Shown piece after piece: positions 18,408 through 28,669 of a stretch of DNA of 64,000 bases. The translations under genes were made by a program, and so were the position numbers. The DNA lies in the NCBI RefSeq assembly GCF_024195295.1, contig NZ_JAMFTH010000001.1:1240001-1304000 (forward strand), written 5' to 3'. Every line of letters starts with the position of its first letter. Position 1 is the stretch's first letter. Source of the DNA: Gilvimarinus xylanilyticus. GTDB taxonomy: Bacteria; Pseudomonadota; Gammaproteobacteria; Pseudomonadales; Cellvibrionaceae. The notes beneath the pieces were generated by a model. That model searched no databases. It was not told where the DNA came from and saw nothing but the letters and a program-made list of their open reading frames with translations.

Positions 18408-18435
18408 GTCTGACGTCTGACGTCTGACGTCTGAC
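18408..18435. repeat. four tandem copies of a heptamer
   Basis: GTCTGAC is repeated four times without interruption between the convergent thiG (ends 18405) and AEC transporter gene (ends 18437). Each junction creates GACGTC. The array reaches to within two bases of the transporter stop codon. Copy number may vary by slippage. Confidence 0.95.
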
Positions 18436-18436
18436 G

Positions 18437-19330
18437 CTACAGTATCGCTCGCCAGACAAAGAGCGCGGCGATGCCCACAGGCAGACTATAGCCCACCAGC
18501 GATGCGGCCAACTTGGGGGCTAGCTCATAGCGCATCGCGAGCACCCCGGCCGATATCATCGCGGGCATGCCGGCTTCCAAAATCACCACCTGGCGGGCGA
18601 CGCCCTCACCGCCAAGCCAACCAGAAAACCAATAAGCCAGGGCTGGCTTGGCAATGCAGAGCGTTAGCAACGCGCCGACAAATACCTTGAGATCGGCGCG
18701 ATCAAGCTTTAAATGCCAGGCAATCCCCACGGCGACCATCACCACGGGCACCAAAGTCCAGGCCACGGCCTCTAAACCTTGCATTAACCACCTTGGGTAG
18801 TCCCACCACAACAGGGCAAACGCGACCAGTAAACTGATAAAAGGCGGAAAGCTAAAAATCCGTTTGGCGAGCTGATTGGAGGTGGTGTGTCCGCCGCTGT
18901 AACCCACCGCGATGGCTATACCAAAAGTATTCAGCGCCAAAAAGGTGCCAAACTGATCGTAAAGAATCGCGTAGCCAATTCCCTCGGCGCCAACCAGAGC
19001 CTCAATAAGCGGAATACCGACAAAGCCTGTGTTACCCAGCGGCAAAACCAATAACAGACAGCCCGTCACCTGGCGAGACAAACTGACTAGGCGCGACACC
19101 AGCAAAACGCCCAGCGCAGTCGCAACCATCACCGACCAGGCCACCACCACCGGCAAGAATACACGCGAATCAAATTGCAGTTTGGGAAGTTCGGAAAGAA
19201 TCAGCGCCGGCAGGGCCAGATTAATAACATAGGCGTTTAATCTGGCCGCTGCCCGTTCGCCCGCCAGGCGCGTAAACTGCAACACCAGTCCAGCGCCAAG
19301 ACATACAGCAATCAGAACAAAGGGGTTCAC
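18437..19330 (-). CDS. AEC-family transporter
   Basis: A 297-residue integral membrane protein of the auxin efflux carrier family, with about ten hydrophobic segments over its whole length. Family features include VINLALPALILSELPKL near the start, LPLGNTGFVGIPLIEAL in the middle, and an inverted-repeat layout with a second half ending VILEAGMPAMISAGVLA. Bacterial members export or import small carboxylates; the substrate is not known. The start is a GTG, four bases after the stop of der, so it is probably the last gene of the der operon. Confidence 0.88.
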   Translation of the reverse strand: MNPFVLIAVCLGAGLVLQFTRLAGERAAARLNAYVINLALPALILSELPKLQFDSRVFLPVVVAWSVMVATALGVLLVSRLVSLSRQVTGCLLLVLPLGNTGFVGIPLIEALVGAEGIGYAILYDQFGTFLALNTFGIAIAVGYSGGHTTSNQLAKRIFSFPPFISLLVAFALLWWDYPRWLMQGLEAVAWTLVPVVMVAVGIAWHLKLDRADLKVFVGALLTLCIAKPALAYWFSGWLGGEGVARQVVILEAGMPAMISAGVLAMRYELAPKLAASLVGYSLPVGIAALFVWRAIL

Positions 19331-19333
19331 CGT

Positions 19334-20716
19334 CTAGCGGCTACCTTTGCGCGGCGCGCGGCGCGCGCTGCGAACCGGTGCCTGAGATTTCTTTTTACCC
19401 GAGAAGGGGTTCTCGCTGGATTTAAACTCTACCCGGACGGGAGTGCCGCGCAAATTTAACGCCCGGCGAAAGGTTTTTTCCAGATAGCGAACATAGTGTG
19501 CAGGAACCTTTGCAGTCTGGTTGCCGTGCACCACAATCACCGGCGGGTTATTGCCCCCGGCATGAGCGTAACGCAGCTTAATGCGGCGACCGTTAATCAT
19601 GGGCGGTTGATGTTCTGAGACCGCGTCCTGCAGAATTTGGGTCAAAAAGCTGGTAGACATTTTATCGGTGGCGCTCTGGTAGGCCTGCTCCACCGATTTA
19701 TACAAATCCCCTACCCCCGTTCCATGCAGAGCCGAGATGTAGTGGATATTGGCAAAGTCCACAAAGCGCAGACGCCGATCAATTTCATTTTTAACGTATT
19801 GCTTGTGACTGTCTTCCAGGCCATCCCATTTATTGAGGGCCACCACAAGGGCACGCCCCTGCTCGATCACCGTACCCATAAGGTGCAGGTCTTGCTCGAC
19901 TACCCCTTCGCTGGCATCGATGACCAGAATGACCACATTGGCATCTCCAATGGCTTGCAGGGTTTTAACGATTGAGAACTTCTCTACCGCCAGAGAAACA
20001 TTTTTGCGCCGACGTACCCCGGCGGTGTCGATAATAGTGTAGGCCTTGCCAAAGCGCTCGTACTGAATATAAATACTGTCGCGAGTGGTGCCGGGCAGAT
20101 CGTAAACCACGACCCGGTCTTCGCCCAGCATCCGGTTCACCAAAGTAGACTTACCCACGTTGGGACGCCCCACAATGGCCATTTTAATGCCCTTGGGAGC
20201 GGGCTCTTGCTCGGGCTCGGCGGCCGGCGGAATTTGCTCCAGCACCGACTCCACCATGGACTTAACCCCGCGACCGTGGGTAGCCGTGGTGGCAAAAACT
20301 TCGCCCAGGCCCAACTCGTAAAAAGGTGCCAACGCAATATCCGGGTCCATGCCATCAATTTTATTGGCCACCAGATAGGTTTTTTTGCCGCGCTGGCGCA
20401 GCTCTTTGGCAATCATATAATCGGCGGCGGTAAGACCATCGCGCGCCGACACCATAAACAGCACAATGTCAGCTTCTTCAATCGCCTGCAATGACTGCCC
20501 GGCCATGACGGTATCAATCCCCTCTTCCTCGCCGCTGATACCGCCGGTATCAATCAGAATAAAGCGGTGATCGTCGAGTTGGACCTCGCCATACTTGCGA
20601 TCGCGCGTCAGGCCGGAATAATTGGCCACAATCGCATCGCGGCTGCGGGTCAGACGATTAAACATGGTGGACTTACCGACATTGGGACGTCCGACCAGAG
20701 CAATTACAGGGATCAT
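19334..20716 (-). CDS. der: ribosome-associated GTPase Der (EngA)
   Basis: A 460-residue GTPase needed for 50S subunit maturation. It has two tandem G domains, each with a [10 protein letters not shown]-loop (near residues 8 and 185), DTGG and DTAG switch motifs, and NKID/NKWD specificity motifs. A C-terminal KH-like domain follows, ending in a very basic tail. It lies downstream of bamB, as in most gammaproteobacteria, with a hairpin in the 42-base gap. Confidence 0.97.
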   Translation of the reverse strand: MIPVIALVGRPNVGKSTMFNRLTRSRDAIVANYSGLTRDRKYGEVQLDDHRFILIDTGGISGEEEGIDTVMAGQSLQAIEEADIVLFMVSARDGLTAADYMIAKELRQRGKKTYLVANKIDGMDPDIALAPFYELGLGEVFATTATHGRGVKSMVESVLEQIPPAAEPEQEPAPKGIKMAIVGRPNVGKSTLVNRMLGEDRVVVYDLPGTTRDSIYIQYERFGKAYTIIDTAGVRRRKNVSLAVEKFSIVKTLQAIGDANVVILVIDASEGVVEQDLHLMGTVIEQGRALVVALNKWDGLEDSHKQYVKNEIDRRLRFVDFANIHYISALHGTGVGDLYKSVEQAYQSATDKMSTSFLTQILQDAVSEHQPPMINGRRIKLRYAHAGGNNPPVIVVHGNQTAKVPAHYVRYLEKTFRRALNLRGTPVRVEFKSSENPFSGKKKSQAPVRSARRAPRKGSR

Positions 20717-20733
20717 AGTTTTGGTATCTGCTG

Positions 20734-20753
20734 ATGCCGCCCGCAGGCGGCAT
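20734..20753. other. intercistronic hairpin between bamB and der
   Basis: ATGCCGCC and GGCGGCAT form a perfect eight-base stem around a four-base loop in the gap between bamB and der. No T-run follows on the minus strand, so it is more likely an RNA stability or processing element than a terminator. Confidence 0.6.
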
Positions 20754-20758
20754 GGGGA

Positions 20759-21901
20759 TTATTTTGGCGCAATACGGTAGGCGGCTAATTTGCCGTCGTT
20801 GGCCAGAACATAGATAGTTTCGCCGTCGCTCCACAAGGGCGCGCGCACCCCGGAACCATCGATATTAGTGCGGGCGGCAAAGCTGCCATTGTTGCGATTT
20901 AATATATGAATATAGCCATCATCGTCCGCCACCGCAATATATTCACCGGCGGCCACCGGTCCGGTTAGCAACCGGCGCAGCATTTTTTCATTGCGCCACT
21001 TTTCGGTACCACCATTGGCGTCATAGCTGACCACAGCACTGTTATCTTCGGTAATAAACAGCTCGTTCTCATCGTACCAAAGCTCTTGGTAGCTGGAGGA
21101 ATCTATCCCCCACAGTGGACGACCGCTGCCACGGCTGATAGCCATTAAGCGCCCTTGATAGCCGCTGACATACAAAATGCCATCCACCAATACGGGGCTC
21201 GCCTGAATATCCACCATTTTTTCCAAATCGGAACGTCCCTTGGGCATGGCGACACGCTGCTCCCAGAGAATCAGGCCGTTTTTGGGGTTAAACGCCATCA
21301 GGCGGCCGTTGGAAAAACCTGCGTAAATGGCCGATGGCGTTACCACCGGTGATGAGCGTCCGCGCAAGGTCAAGGTAGGCGGGGGGTTATCGTAAAACCA
21401 CAGTACTTCCCCCGTGCTGGCGTCCAGCACCGACAGACGGCCGTCCAAGGTGTGAGCGGCAACAACCGTAGCGTCTCCCACTGGGGTGGACATAATTTCA
21501 CTGCTGAGCTGGGTGCGCCACAGCTCGCTGCCATCGTTAATATCCAACGCCAGCACTTCGCCCTCGTCGGTGCCCACTAACAGCTGGCCACTGCCGAGGC
21601 CCACACCGCCGGCAAGCACCGTGTCCAAATCGCGATCCCACTGAACTTTTCCAGTCTCGCGGTTAATCGCCGACAGCTCGCCGCGATAATCGGCAACGTA
21701 CAAGAGTTCGGAATCAAACGCGGGTTCCAGGCGCGTGTAACCATCGCCCTGCCCCACGCCGGTGCCGCGCTTCCATAAACGTTCGATCTCGACGGTGGGC
21801 TCGAATTCCACTAACTCCATGGGCTCGGTGCCGTCTTTGTCGCTAAAAAGCGAACAGCCCGACAGCCCCAATACCAATAACAGTGAGATTAATACTCTCA
21901 T
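20759..21901 (-). CDS. bamB: outer membrane assembly lipoprotein BamB
   Basis: A 380-residue lipoprotein of the BAM complex, which inserts beta-barrel proteins into the outer membrane. The signal peptide ends in the lipobox LSGC (Cys16). The body is an eight-bladed PQQ-like beta propeller, seen in repeated blade ends such as GKVQWDRDLD, GSELWRTQL, GEVLWFYDN, GLILWEQRVA and GRPLWGID. The ATG overlaps the yfgM stop by four bases, indicating translational coupling. Confidence 0.95.
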   Translation of the reverse strand: MRVLISLLLVLGLSGCSLFSDKDGTEPMELVEFEPTVEIERLWKRGTGVGQGDGYTRLEPAFDSELLYVADYRGELSAINRETGKVQWDRDLDTVLAGGVGLGSGQLLVGTDEGEVLALDINDGSELWRTQLSSEIMSTPVGDATVVAAHTLDGRLSVLDASTGEVLWFYDNPPPTLTLRGRSSPVVTPSAIYAGFSNGRLMAFNPKNGLILWEQRVAMPKGRSDLEKMVDIQASPVLVDGILYVSGYQGRLMAISRGSGRPLWGIDSSSYQELWYDENELFITEDNSAVVSYDANGGTEKWRNEKMLRRLLTGPVAAGEYIAVADDDGYIHILNRNNGSFAARTNIDGSGVRAPLWSDGETIYVLANDGKLAAYRIAPK

Positions 21902-22566
21902 GCCGAAGGCTCCGTGGCAGCGGGCTTGGTATCATTCACTTTCATTTGCAGAACCACATTGCGCTGTTGCTGATCAGTGTCGAGGTTTTCCAGCGCCTGG
22001 TTGTAGGCCTGGTTGGCAGCCACTTTATCGCCTTTAAAGTTAAAAATGTCGCCGCGCACTTCGGCCTGCTCGGCGGCAAAGCCTTTTGCGGGGGTATCGC
22101 TGACCAGTGCCAGGGCCGCATCATAATCTTCTTTCGCGGCTAGTACCCGGGCTAAACGAATTTTTGCCAATTGCTGAAAGCCCGCATCTTCAGAATTATC
22201 TAGCACCCAATTTAACTGAGTTTCGGCGCCTTCTAAGTCCTGGTTTTCAACCGCGGCTTTCGCGGCAAAAAACGCGCTGTTGATGGCGTAGGCCGAATCA
22301 CTGGCGCTGTCTTTAATTTGCCCGGCCAAGTGGGCGGTGGTCGCTTCCGATTCTTCTCCAGACGCCTCGGAAGTGGCCGAAGCCATCAGCTGTTCATAGT
22401 TATCGGAAGCCTGAGCAATACGCTGCTGCTCCGACTGCTGCCAATAGTTCCAGCCAAAATACGCTGATGTGGCAACCGCGACGCTGGCAATGATTGTGGT
22501 GCCATACTCTTTCCACAGTCGCTTTAAATTTTCTACTTGTTCTTCTTCGGTCAGATGATCGCTCAC
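21898..22566 (-). CDS. yfgM: YfgM-like tetratricopeptide membrane protein
   Basis: A 222-residue single-pass inner-membrane protein. The N-terminus is cytosolic (HLTEEEQVENLKRLWKEYG), followed by a membrane helix at about residues 24-43 and a periplasmic TPR-like domain. E. coli YfgM associates with SecYEG and periplasmic chaperones. The tail is less conserved. It sits between hisS and bamB, the standard position, and overlaps bamB by four bases. Confidence 0.92.
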   Translation of the reverse strand: MSDHLTEEEQVENLKRLWKEYGTTIIASVAVATSAYFGWNYWQQSEQQRIAQASDNYEQLMASATSEASGEESEATTAHLAGQIKDSASDSAYAINSAFFAAKAAVENQDLEGAETQLNWVLDNSEDAGFQQLAKIRLARVLAAKEDYDAALALVSDTPAKGFAAEQAEVRGDIFNFKGDKVAANQAYNQALENLDTDQQQRNVVLQMKVNDTKPAATEPSA

Positions 22567-22599
22567 AATCTACTCCTAGCGGTTTTCATTCAAATTCGG

Positions 22600-23883
22600 T
22601 TATTTAGAGGATTCTACCAGCGGCTGTAAGAGTGCCGCGACCTCTGTCTGAGCACACACTTGCTGAGGCTTGTCATCGCGCAGATATTTAACCGCGACTT
22701 CACCACTGGACGCTTCGTTTTCACCTAAAATAAGGGCCACAGCCGCGCCGCTTTTATCGGCTTTTTTCAACTGGCTTTTAAAGCTTCCGCCGCCGCAGTG
22801 CATACACACCCGAAGGCCGGGCACAGACTCGCGCAGCTGCGCCGCCAACATCAGCGCCTGGGCTTGCACGTCGCCCACAGCGGTCAAGTAAACATCCACC
22901 GATTGATCCAATTGCTCGGGCACCTCGCCCTCACTTTGCAGCAGCAACACCAATCGCTCAAGACCGATGGCAAAGCCCACGGCGGGGGTATCGCGCCCCC
23001 CTAACTGAGCGACCAGATTGTCGTAACGGCCTCCAGCGCACACCGCGCTTTGCGCACCCAACTTGTCAGTCACCCATTCAAACGCCGTGCGGGTGTAATA
23101 ATCCAGGCCCCGCACCAAACGGCGGTTAACGGTATAGGGGACACCGGCGGCGTCCAAGAGTTGCGTTAAACCGGCAAAATGCTGCTCTGACTCTTCATCC
23201 AGATAGTCGGCTAAGCTGGGGCCTGCATCCAGCAATGCCTGAGTGGCGGCGTTTTTGCTATCCAGAATGCGCAGCGGATTGGTCTGCAGGCGGCGCTTAC
23301 TATCTTCGTCCAATTGGTCTTGGTGATCGCTTAAATAAGCCACCAGGGCATCGCGAAATTTGGAGCGCGCCTCATCACTACCCAGCGAATTTATTTCGAG
23401 GCTGACGCAATGATCGAGTTTTAACGCTTTAAACAAATTAAAGCTGAGCAACAAAAGCTCGGCATCAATGTCCGGCCCCGCCAGGCCATAGGTTTCAATA
23501 CCCACCTGATGGAACTGACGGTAGCGACCTTTTTGCGGCCTTTCGTAGCGGAACATGGGGCCCATATACCACAGGCGCTGAGTCTGGTTATAAAGCAAGC
23601 CGTGCTCTTCGCAAGTACGCACACAGCTGGCCGTGCCCTCGGGGCGCAGCGTTACGCTCTCGCCATTGCGATCCTCGAAGGTGTACATTTCTTTTTCTAC
23701 GATGTCGGTGACTTCACCGATAGAGCGTTTGAATAAATCGGTTTGCTCCATCACCGGAAAACGAATTTCGCTGTAACCAAAACCCGCCAGAGTTTTCTTA
23801 ATCACCGATTCCAGATACTGCCACACGGCGGTATCCGCCGGCAGCAAATCGTTCATTCCGCGTATTGCCTGAATCTTTTTCAA
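22600..23883 (-). CDS. hisS: histidyl-tRNA synthetase
   Basis: A 427-residue class II synthetase that charges tRNA-His. Class II motif 1 is in the N-terminal region (RGMNDLLP, then [17 protein letters not shown]). Motif 2 is [21 protein letters not shown]. The histidine-binding [14 protein letters not shown] and AGGRYDNLV are intact, and the anticodon-binding domain covers about residues 330-420. The start is a TTG at 23883, the only position giving the conserved [14 protein letters not shown] opening. It lies 22 bases after ispG. Confidence 0.97.
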   Translation of the reverse strand: MKKIQAIRGMNDLLPADTAVWQYLESVIKKTLAGFGYSEIRFPVMEQTDLFKRSIGEVTDIVEKEMYTFEDRNGESVTLRPEGTASCVRTCEEHGLLYNQTQRLWYMGPMFRYERPQKGRYRQFHQVGIETYGLAGPDIDAELLLLSFNLFKALKLDHCVSLEINSLGSDEARSKFRDALVAYLSDHQDQLDEDSKRRLQTNPLRILDSKNAATQALLDAGPSLADYLDEESEQHFAGLTQLLDAAGVPYTVNRRLVRGLDYYTRTAFEWVTDKLGAQSAVCAGGRYDNLVAQLGGRDTPAVGFAIGLERLVLLLQSEGEVPEQLDQSVDVYLTAVGDVQAQALMLAAQLRESVPGLRVCMHCGGGSFKSQLKKADKSGAAVALILGENEASSGEVAVKYLRDDKPQQVCAQTEVAALLQPLVESSK

Positions 23884-23905
23884 TCTAAACCCTTACTTTG
23901 TGCTG

Positions 23906-25018
23906 TTAAGCCCGGGCGATAATATCTTTATCGGCCTGCTCTTTCTCGGCGGCTTTGCGCCGAATCAATCGTTCTAAATCATCTACCAGGGTATCGTTAC
24001 CCAATTTGCTGTCGGCCTGACCGTCGACATACACCAAATTGCTGGGGGCACCACCCGCGAGCCCGAGGTCGGCCTCTTTGGCCTCCCCCGGTCCGTTGAC
24101 CACACAGCCGATCACCGCTACATCCAAAGGGGTGGTGATATCTTCGACACGCTGCTCCAGCTCGTTCATGGTTTTAATCACATCGAAGTTCTGCCGCGAG
24201 CAGCTGGGGCAGGCAATAAAATTTACGCCCTTGGTGCGAAGTTTTAGGCTCTTTAGCAGATCCCAGCCGACTTTAACTTCTTCCACCGGGTCGGCAGCCA
24301 GAGAAATGCGCAGAGTGTCGCCGATACCGTCCATCAGCAGCGCCCCCAGCCCTACCGCCGATTTAACCGTTCCGGCGCGCAAGCCACCGGCTTCGGTAAT
24401 ACCCAGGTGCAGCGGCTGCTCTATTTCTTTGGCCAACAGCCGGTAGGCCTCCACCGCCATAAAGACATCCGAGGCCTTCACACTGACTTTAAAGTCTTGA
24501 AAATCCAGCTTATCTAAAATATCCACATGACGCAGCGCCGACTCTACCAGCGCCGCCGGCGTGGGTTCACCGTATTTTTTCTGAATGTCTTTTTCCAACG
24601 AACCCGCGTTGACACCAATACGAATAGGAATGCTCAGGTCGCGGGCTTTATCCACCACCGCGCGGATGCGTTTTTCACGGCCAATATTGCCCGGATTAAT
24701 ACGCAGACAATCGACGCCCAGGTCGGCCACCCGCAAGGCGATGCGATAATCAAAATGGATATCCGCAACCAGCGGAACGCTTACCTGCTTGCGGATTTCA
24801 CCGAAGGCTTCCGCGGCCTCCATGGTAGGCACCGACACCCTCACGATATCGGCGCCGGCGTTTTCCAGACGCTGAATTTGCCCCACGGTTGCGGCCACAT
24901 CGCAGGTTTCAGTGTTGGTCATACTCTGAACCGCGATGGGCGCATCACCGCCCACGGGAACATTACCCACCATTATTTGGCGAGATTGACGGCGTTTTAT
25001 AGGAGACTCATGCTGCAT
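23906..25018 (-). CDS. ispG: 4-hydroxy-3-methylbut-2-en-1-yl diphosphate synthase
   Basis: A 370-residue 4Fe-4S enzyme of the MEP isoprenoid pathway. It converts methylerythritol cyclodiphosphate to HMBPP. The cluster ligands are two Cys in CPSCSRQ and one in [11 protein letters not shown]. The TIM barrel starts with [20 protein letters not shown]. It is 12 bases downstream of rodZ and depends on the kind of cluster made by the suf genes further up the strand. Confidence 0.97.
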   Translation of the reverse strand: MQHESPIKRRQSRQIMVGNVPVGGDAPIAVQSMTNTETCDVAATVGQIQRLENAGADIVRVSVPTMEAAEAFGEIRKQVSVPLVADIHFDYRIALRVADLGVDCLRINPGNIGREKRIRAVVDKARDLSIPIRIGVNAGSLEKDIQKKYGEPTPAALVESALRHVDILDKLDFQDFKVSVKASDVFMAVEAYRLLAKEIEQPLHLGITEAGGLRAGTVKSAVGLGALLMDGIGDTLRISLAADPVEEVKVGWDLLKSLKLRTKGVNFIACPSCSRQNFDVIKTMNELEQRVEDITTPLDVAVIGCVVNGPGEAKEADLGLAGGAPSNLVYVDGQADSKLGNDTLVDDLERLIRRKAAEKEQADKDIIARA

Positions 25019-25030
25019 AGTAACTCACAC

Positions 25031-26059
25031 CTATTCCACCGCACTTGCGGTAAAGTTGACCACATTGCCCGCCCCGGATTGGGGGATGCTGATGGTTTCA
25101 CCATTGACATAAGCGCGCACCCCGGCGCTATTGCCCAGGCGCACGTCGAAAGGCGCTTCACCCTGAACGTCGCTCTGAGTACCGGCTTTTTTAAGCGTTT
25201 GCAGCAGCACTTCGCCCGAGGCGTCGATAACCCGAACCCAGCAATCTTGCGCGAAAGCGAGGCTCAGAGTATCAACCGAGGCCAAAGGCTCTGCCGGGGT
25301 GTCGGGCGATGCCTGGGGAGTTGTATCAGCGGCTACCAATTCGGAAACATTCGATGCGCTAGGGTCTTCTTGGACGGGGTTTGTGCCTATCGAATCGACC
25401 GAACCCTGAAGGCTGTCCGAACCACCGACCGTTTGTGACTCTATGCTATCGCTGACCGGCGCTGGCTCACCAGCCGTAGCCGACACGTCTAGCTCAAGGC
25501 TGTCGGCGGCCTCACTGTCATCAATACCCGCTGTATTAAATGAACCCGTATCACTCGCTGCATTCATATCTTGCACCGCCGATGCGGGTTCCAAGTCGCG
25601 ATTGCTTTGCTCACTGGCAGACTGAGGTAGGCTCGGTGTCTGGACGGGTGACTCGCTCGCGTTGCGATCAGCAAAAAACCAGTAAGCTATTACCCACAAC
25701 AGTAAAATCAAGACAATTAAAAACAAGCGCCCGGGCCAGGCCGAGCGCTTACGCCCCATTTTCACATTCAGCGACTCGGCCGCGGGCAAAGGCTGCTCTT
25801 GTTCCGGCATCAGCTCGCTCAAGCGCTCTACCAAGGGCTCGCTTTCCAGGCCTAAATATTTGGCATAGCTGCGAACATAACCCCGGGCAAAAACCTGAGA
25901 AAACATTTTCTCGTATTCGCCTGACTCCAGCGCATTTAGTTTATTGAGCTGAATATTCAGATCACCGGCCACCTGTTCAGCGCTGAGTTTTTGTCGCTCG
26001 CGCTCGTATTTCAGCAGTGGCCCGGGATCGAGCTCGTTGAGGTGTTCAGGTTGCGTCAT
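25031..26059 (-). CDS. rodZ: cytoskeletal protein RodZ
   Basis: A 342-residue bitopic membrane protein linking MreB to cell-wall synthesis. The N-terminal helix-turn-helix domain (about residues 12-85: LKYERERQKLSAEQVAGDLN) binds MreB. A basic juxtamembrane stretch (GRKRSAWPGR) precedes the membrane helix (about 113-131). A long Ser/Asp-rich, probably disordered periplasmic linker follows, then the C-terminal DUF4115 domain (from about 260). The linker is longer and more acidic than in E. coli. It lies between pilW and ispG. Confidence 0.93.
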   Translation of the reverse strand: MTQPEHLNELDPGPLLKYERERQKLSAEQVAGDLNIQLNKLNALESGEYEKMFSQVFARGYVRSYAKYLGLESEPLVERLSELMPEQEQPLPAAESLNVKMGRKRSAWPGRLFLIVLILLLWVIAYWFFADRNASESPVQTPSLPQSASEQSNRDLEPASAVQDMNAASDTGSFNTAGIDDSEAADSLELDVSATAGEPAPVSDSIESQTVGGSDSLQGSVDSIGTNPVQEDPSASNVSELVAADTTPQASPDTPAEPLASVDTLSLAFAQDCWVRVIDASGEVLLQTLKKAGTQSDVQGEAPFDVRLGNSAGVRAYVNGETISIPQSGAGNVVNFTASAVE

Positions 26060-26065
26060 ACCGGT

Positions 26066-26851
26066 TTACTTCTCCAGCATCTGCTTGTATTCCAAATATT
26101 CCTCAGAATATGGATAGCGGTTTTTCAATAACAGCGCGTAACTGTCCTCTTTACCCCGGTTGCCAAATATACGCTCAAGCTTGATTCCCAGCAGCAGCGT
26201 TTGCGGTGCCGGACGCGCTATTTGATCATAGGCATCTAAGTAGTTTTTGGCTTCGGCATAATTTTTCTGCTCAAAATACAGCGAGGCCAGCTCGTACTTT
26301 ACGGTCGGCATCGCGGGGTTTAAGCGATTGGCCTGCAAAAATACCGATTCTGCTTTTTCCGGGCGATCCAAGTGCAAAGCCGTACGTCCCAGGTTCACCA
26401 TGGCCTGAGCGCGGTTGTCGTAGTCGTAGTCGGCCGCCGCCGCTTCAAACTGCTCGTAGGCGTCTTGGTAGCGCTCGTGAGAATACAAAAACACGCCGTA
26501 GTTGTTCCGCGCGCGGGTGTAGTCGCGATCCAGCCGCAGGGTTTTCTCGAAGTACTCTTCGGCCATTTCCGGTTCGCCCTCTAACTGATAGAGCATGGCC
26601 ATCGCGAAGGTCGCGTCCACAGACTTCGGGTCAATTTCAAAGGCTTTGCGCAAATGGTGGCGCGCCGACTCGCGGTTTTGCGAGTCGATATATTTCAATG
26701 CCAGGGTGACATGGCTGTCCAGCGCTTTTTCTTCGTCCACTTGGTACTTGGACGGTGGCATAGTGCTGACGCAGGCACTCAATAGAAAAACCAAGCCTGC
26801 CAGGATAAAAAGGTTTGCCTTAATCGTCTTGGGTTTTAATGCTCGCGACAC
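26066..26851 (-). CDS. pilW: type IV pilus biogenesis lipoprotein PilW (PilF)
   Basis: A 261-residue lipoprotein pilotin for the PilQ secretin. The signal peptide ends in LLSAC (lipobox, Cys27). The mature protein is made of TPR repeats (for example AMVNLGRTALHLDRPEKAES and AKNYLDAYDQIARP). The start is a GTG at 26851. It sits between rlmN and rodZ, the position typical of this gene. Type IV pilus genes themselves are not in the window. Confidence 0.93.
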   Translation of the reverse strand: MSRALKPKTIKANLFILAGLVFLLSACVSTMPPSKYQVDEEKALDSHVTLALKYIDSQNRESARHHLRKAFEIDPKSVDATFAMAMLYQLEGEPEMAEEYFEKTLRLDRDYTRARNNYGVFLYSHERYQDAYEQFEAAAADYDYDNRAQAMVNLGRTALHLDRPEKAESVFLQANRLNPAMPTVKYELASLYFEQKNYAEAKNYLDAYDQIARPAPQTLLLGIKLERIFGNRGKEDSYALLLKNRYPYSEEYLEYKQMLEK

Positions 26852-26868
26852 AATTCAGCCTCTTGTTG

Positions 26869-28038
26869 TTATTGAGTGACAATAGTAACCGGCTCCGCCT
26901 GGGAAAACTGTGCTTTGTATCTCTGTGACCGTTTTGTGATGTCGTTGACCTCGCCCGCCAACTGCCCACAGGCCGCGTCGATATCGTCGCCACGGGTGGT
27001 GCGTACCGTGGTGATGTACCCCTCCTGCATTAAAATATCCTGGAACCGGCGCATGGCATTATTGCTAACGCGCTTATAGTTGGACAAATTAAACGGGTTA
27101 AAGGGAATCAAGTTAATCTTCACCGGCACATCGCGCAGTAGCTCTGCCAATTGGCGAGCGTGCTCGGGCCGATCGTTAACGTGATCGATCAAGGTATACT
27201 CGATGGTAATTTTGCGGTGGGTATCGGGCAGCGACTCAATGTAGCGCTTGGCCGAATCCAAGAGCATGGCAATGGGGTATTTTTTGTTAATGGGGACCAG
27301 CTCATTGCGCAGCTCGTCGTTCGGCGCATGCAGCGAGATGGCCAGGCAGGCATCGGTGTACTCGCGCAGCCTATCCAGCTGCGGCACCACCCCCGAGGTA
27401 CTGAGGGTTACGCGACGCTTGGAGATCCCGTAGGCGTTGTCATGCATCATCAGATTCATGGCATCGACCACATTGTCGAAATTCATCAACGGCTCGCCCA
27501 TACCCATCATCACCACATTGGTGACCTTGCGCGGGCCATTGGGCGCCAGCTGACCAAACGATTTGGCCGCAATCCACACCTGGGCAATAATTTCCGCTGC
27601 ACTCAGGTCGCGATTAAAGCCCTGCTTGCCTGTCGCACAAAAACTGCAATCCAGCGAGCAGCCCACCTGTGAGGACACACATAAGGTGCCGCGCTCGCCA
27701 TCGGGAATAAACACGGTTTCGACCACACTGCCGCCGGTGACCCGGATCAGAAATTTACGTGTACCGTCGGTAGAATCCAGCTGACGCAAAACCTCGGGGG
27801 CGCGAATCTCACACTGACTTTTCAGCTTTTCGCGCAGCGCCTTGCTAATATTGGTCATCTCATCGAAGTTGTCCACGCCCAACTGATGAATCCATTTGAG
27901 CACTTGAGCGGCGCGAAAGCGCTTTTCCCCCAAAGTCTCAAAAAACGCCACCAGCTTGGCCTCGGGCAACCCCAAAAGGTTGATTTTCTCGCCCGCTGGC
28001 GCTGCGGTGGCATCGGAGTTGGATACAGAGTCGGTCAT
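26869..28038 (-). CDS. rlmN: dual-specificity 23S rRNA/tRNA adenine-C2 methyltransferase RlmN
   Basis: A 389-residue radical SAM enzyme methylating A2503 of 23S rRNA and A37 of several tRNAs. The radical SAM cysteines are in [24 protein letters not shown] and the C-terminal ACGQLAG (methyl-carrying Cys) are intact. The ATG at 28038 has AAGGTG five bases upstream. A longer open frame to 28209 runs into ndk and is not supported. The N-terminal 20 residues are low in similarity to other RlmN proteins. Confidence 0.96.
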   Translation of the reverse strand: MTDSVSNSDATAAPAGEKINLLGLPEAKLVAFFETLGEKRFRAAQVLKWIHQLGVDNFDEMTNISKALREKLKSQCEIRAPEVLRQLDSTDGTRKFLIRVTGGSVVETVFIPDGERGTLCVSSQVGCSLDCSFCATGKQGFNRDLSAAEIIAQVWIAAKSFGQLAPNGPRKVTNVVMMGMGEPLMNFDNVVDAMNLMMHDNAYGISKRRVTLSTSGVVPQLDRLREYTDACLAISLHAPNDELRNELVPINKKYPIAMLLDSAKRYIESLPDTHRKITIEYTLIDHVNDRPEHARQLAELLRDVPVKINLIPFNPFNLSNYKRVSNNAMRRFQDILMQEGYITTVRTTRGDDIDAACGQLAGEVNDITKRSQRYKAQFSQAEPVTIVTQ

Positions 28039-28054
28039 GGTGTCACCTTCGCGC

Positions 28055-28480
28055 TCAGCGCGGGTAAATCTCCTGAGAGTTGAAAAAGTAGTCAATTTCG
28101 CGGGCCGCCGATTCCGGCGAATCCGAGCCGTGCACGGCGTTGGCACTAACAGCGGTAGCGAAGTCGGCACGGATAGTGCCCGCTTCGGCCTCTTCGGGGT
28201 TGGTAGCACCCATCAGCTCGCGGTTGCGCACAATGGCATTGTCGCCCTGCAAGACCTGCACACAGACAGGCCCGGACATCATAAATTCCACCAGCGAGGG
28301 GAAGAACGGACGTCCCTCGTGTTCGGCGTAAAAGCCTTCGGCCTGGGCGCGGGTCAGTTGTAGCATTTTTAGCGCCACCACTTTCAAGCCCGCTTCTTCA
28401 AAACGAGCCACAATGGCGCCGATATGGTTATCCCCTACAGCATCTGGCTTAATAATCGATAGTGTTTGTTCTTCGGCCAT
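28055..28480 (-). CDS. ndk: nucleoside diphosphate kinase
   Basis: A 141-residue enzyme that equalises nucleoside triphosphate pools. The N-terminus LSIIKPDAV, the active-site region [16 protein letters not shown] (catalytic His) and the C-terminal EIDYFF are typical. The ATG at 28480 has GGAGTG upstream. An ATG at 28492 overlaps that site and would remove it, so the shorter form is preferred. It is the gene that follows the isc operon in pseudomonads, but here it follows suf. Confidence 0.97.
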   Translation of the reverse strand: MAEEQTLSIIKPDAVGDNHIGAIVARFEEAGLKVVALKMLQLTRAQAEGFYAEHEGRPFFPSLVEFMMSGPVCVQVLQGDNAIVRNRELMGATNPEEAEAGTIRADFATAVSANAVHGSDSPESAAREIDYFFNSQEIYPR

Positions 28481-28586
28481 CTGGCACTCCATATTCCATC
28501 ACACCCGGGCAGTAAACCCGAAAAATTTGCGCTTATGGGGCTAAAACGCGCGCCCTGGGCGAAGCCCTTGACGCCGTTAATATCCC

Positions 28587-28629
28587 ATATACCTAAAACC
28601 CGCGAATTATACGCGGGTTTTAGGTATAT
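28587..28629. promoter_or_regulatory. 18-base perfect inverted repeat centred on TATAAT upstream of ndk
   Basis: Arms 28587-28604 and 28612-28629 are perfectly complementary around a seven-base loop. On the minus strand the loop region reads TATAAT (28606-28611) followed by TCGCGGG, like the -10 contexts of guaB and secD. It may be an ndk promoter inside an operator, or a terminator of the suf operon, although no T-run follows. Confidence 0.6.
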
Positions 28630-28669
28630 TTATACGCAATTCAGCCTTTGCCGGGGCTGGCTGCGCGGG

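Noticed and set aside
24527-25438. Open frame of 303 codons opposite ispG and rodZ
   Set aside because: It crosses two well-supported genes on the other strand, is rich in His and Arg typical of antisense frames, and has no start signal.
28039-28209. 57-codon N-terminal extension of rlmN into ndk
   Set aside because: It overlaps the ndk coding region and lacks RlmN similarity; AAGGTG precedes the ATG at 28038.
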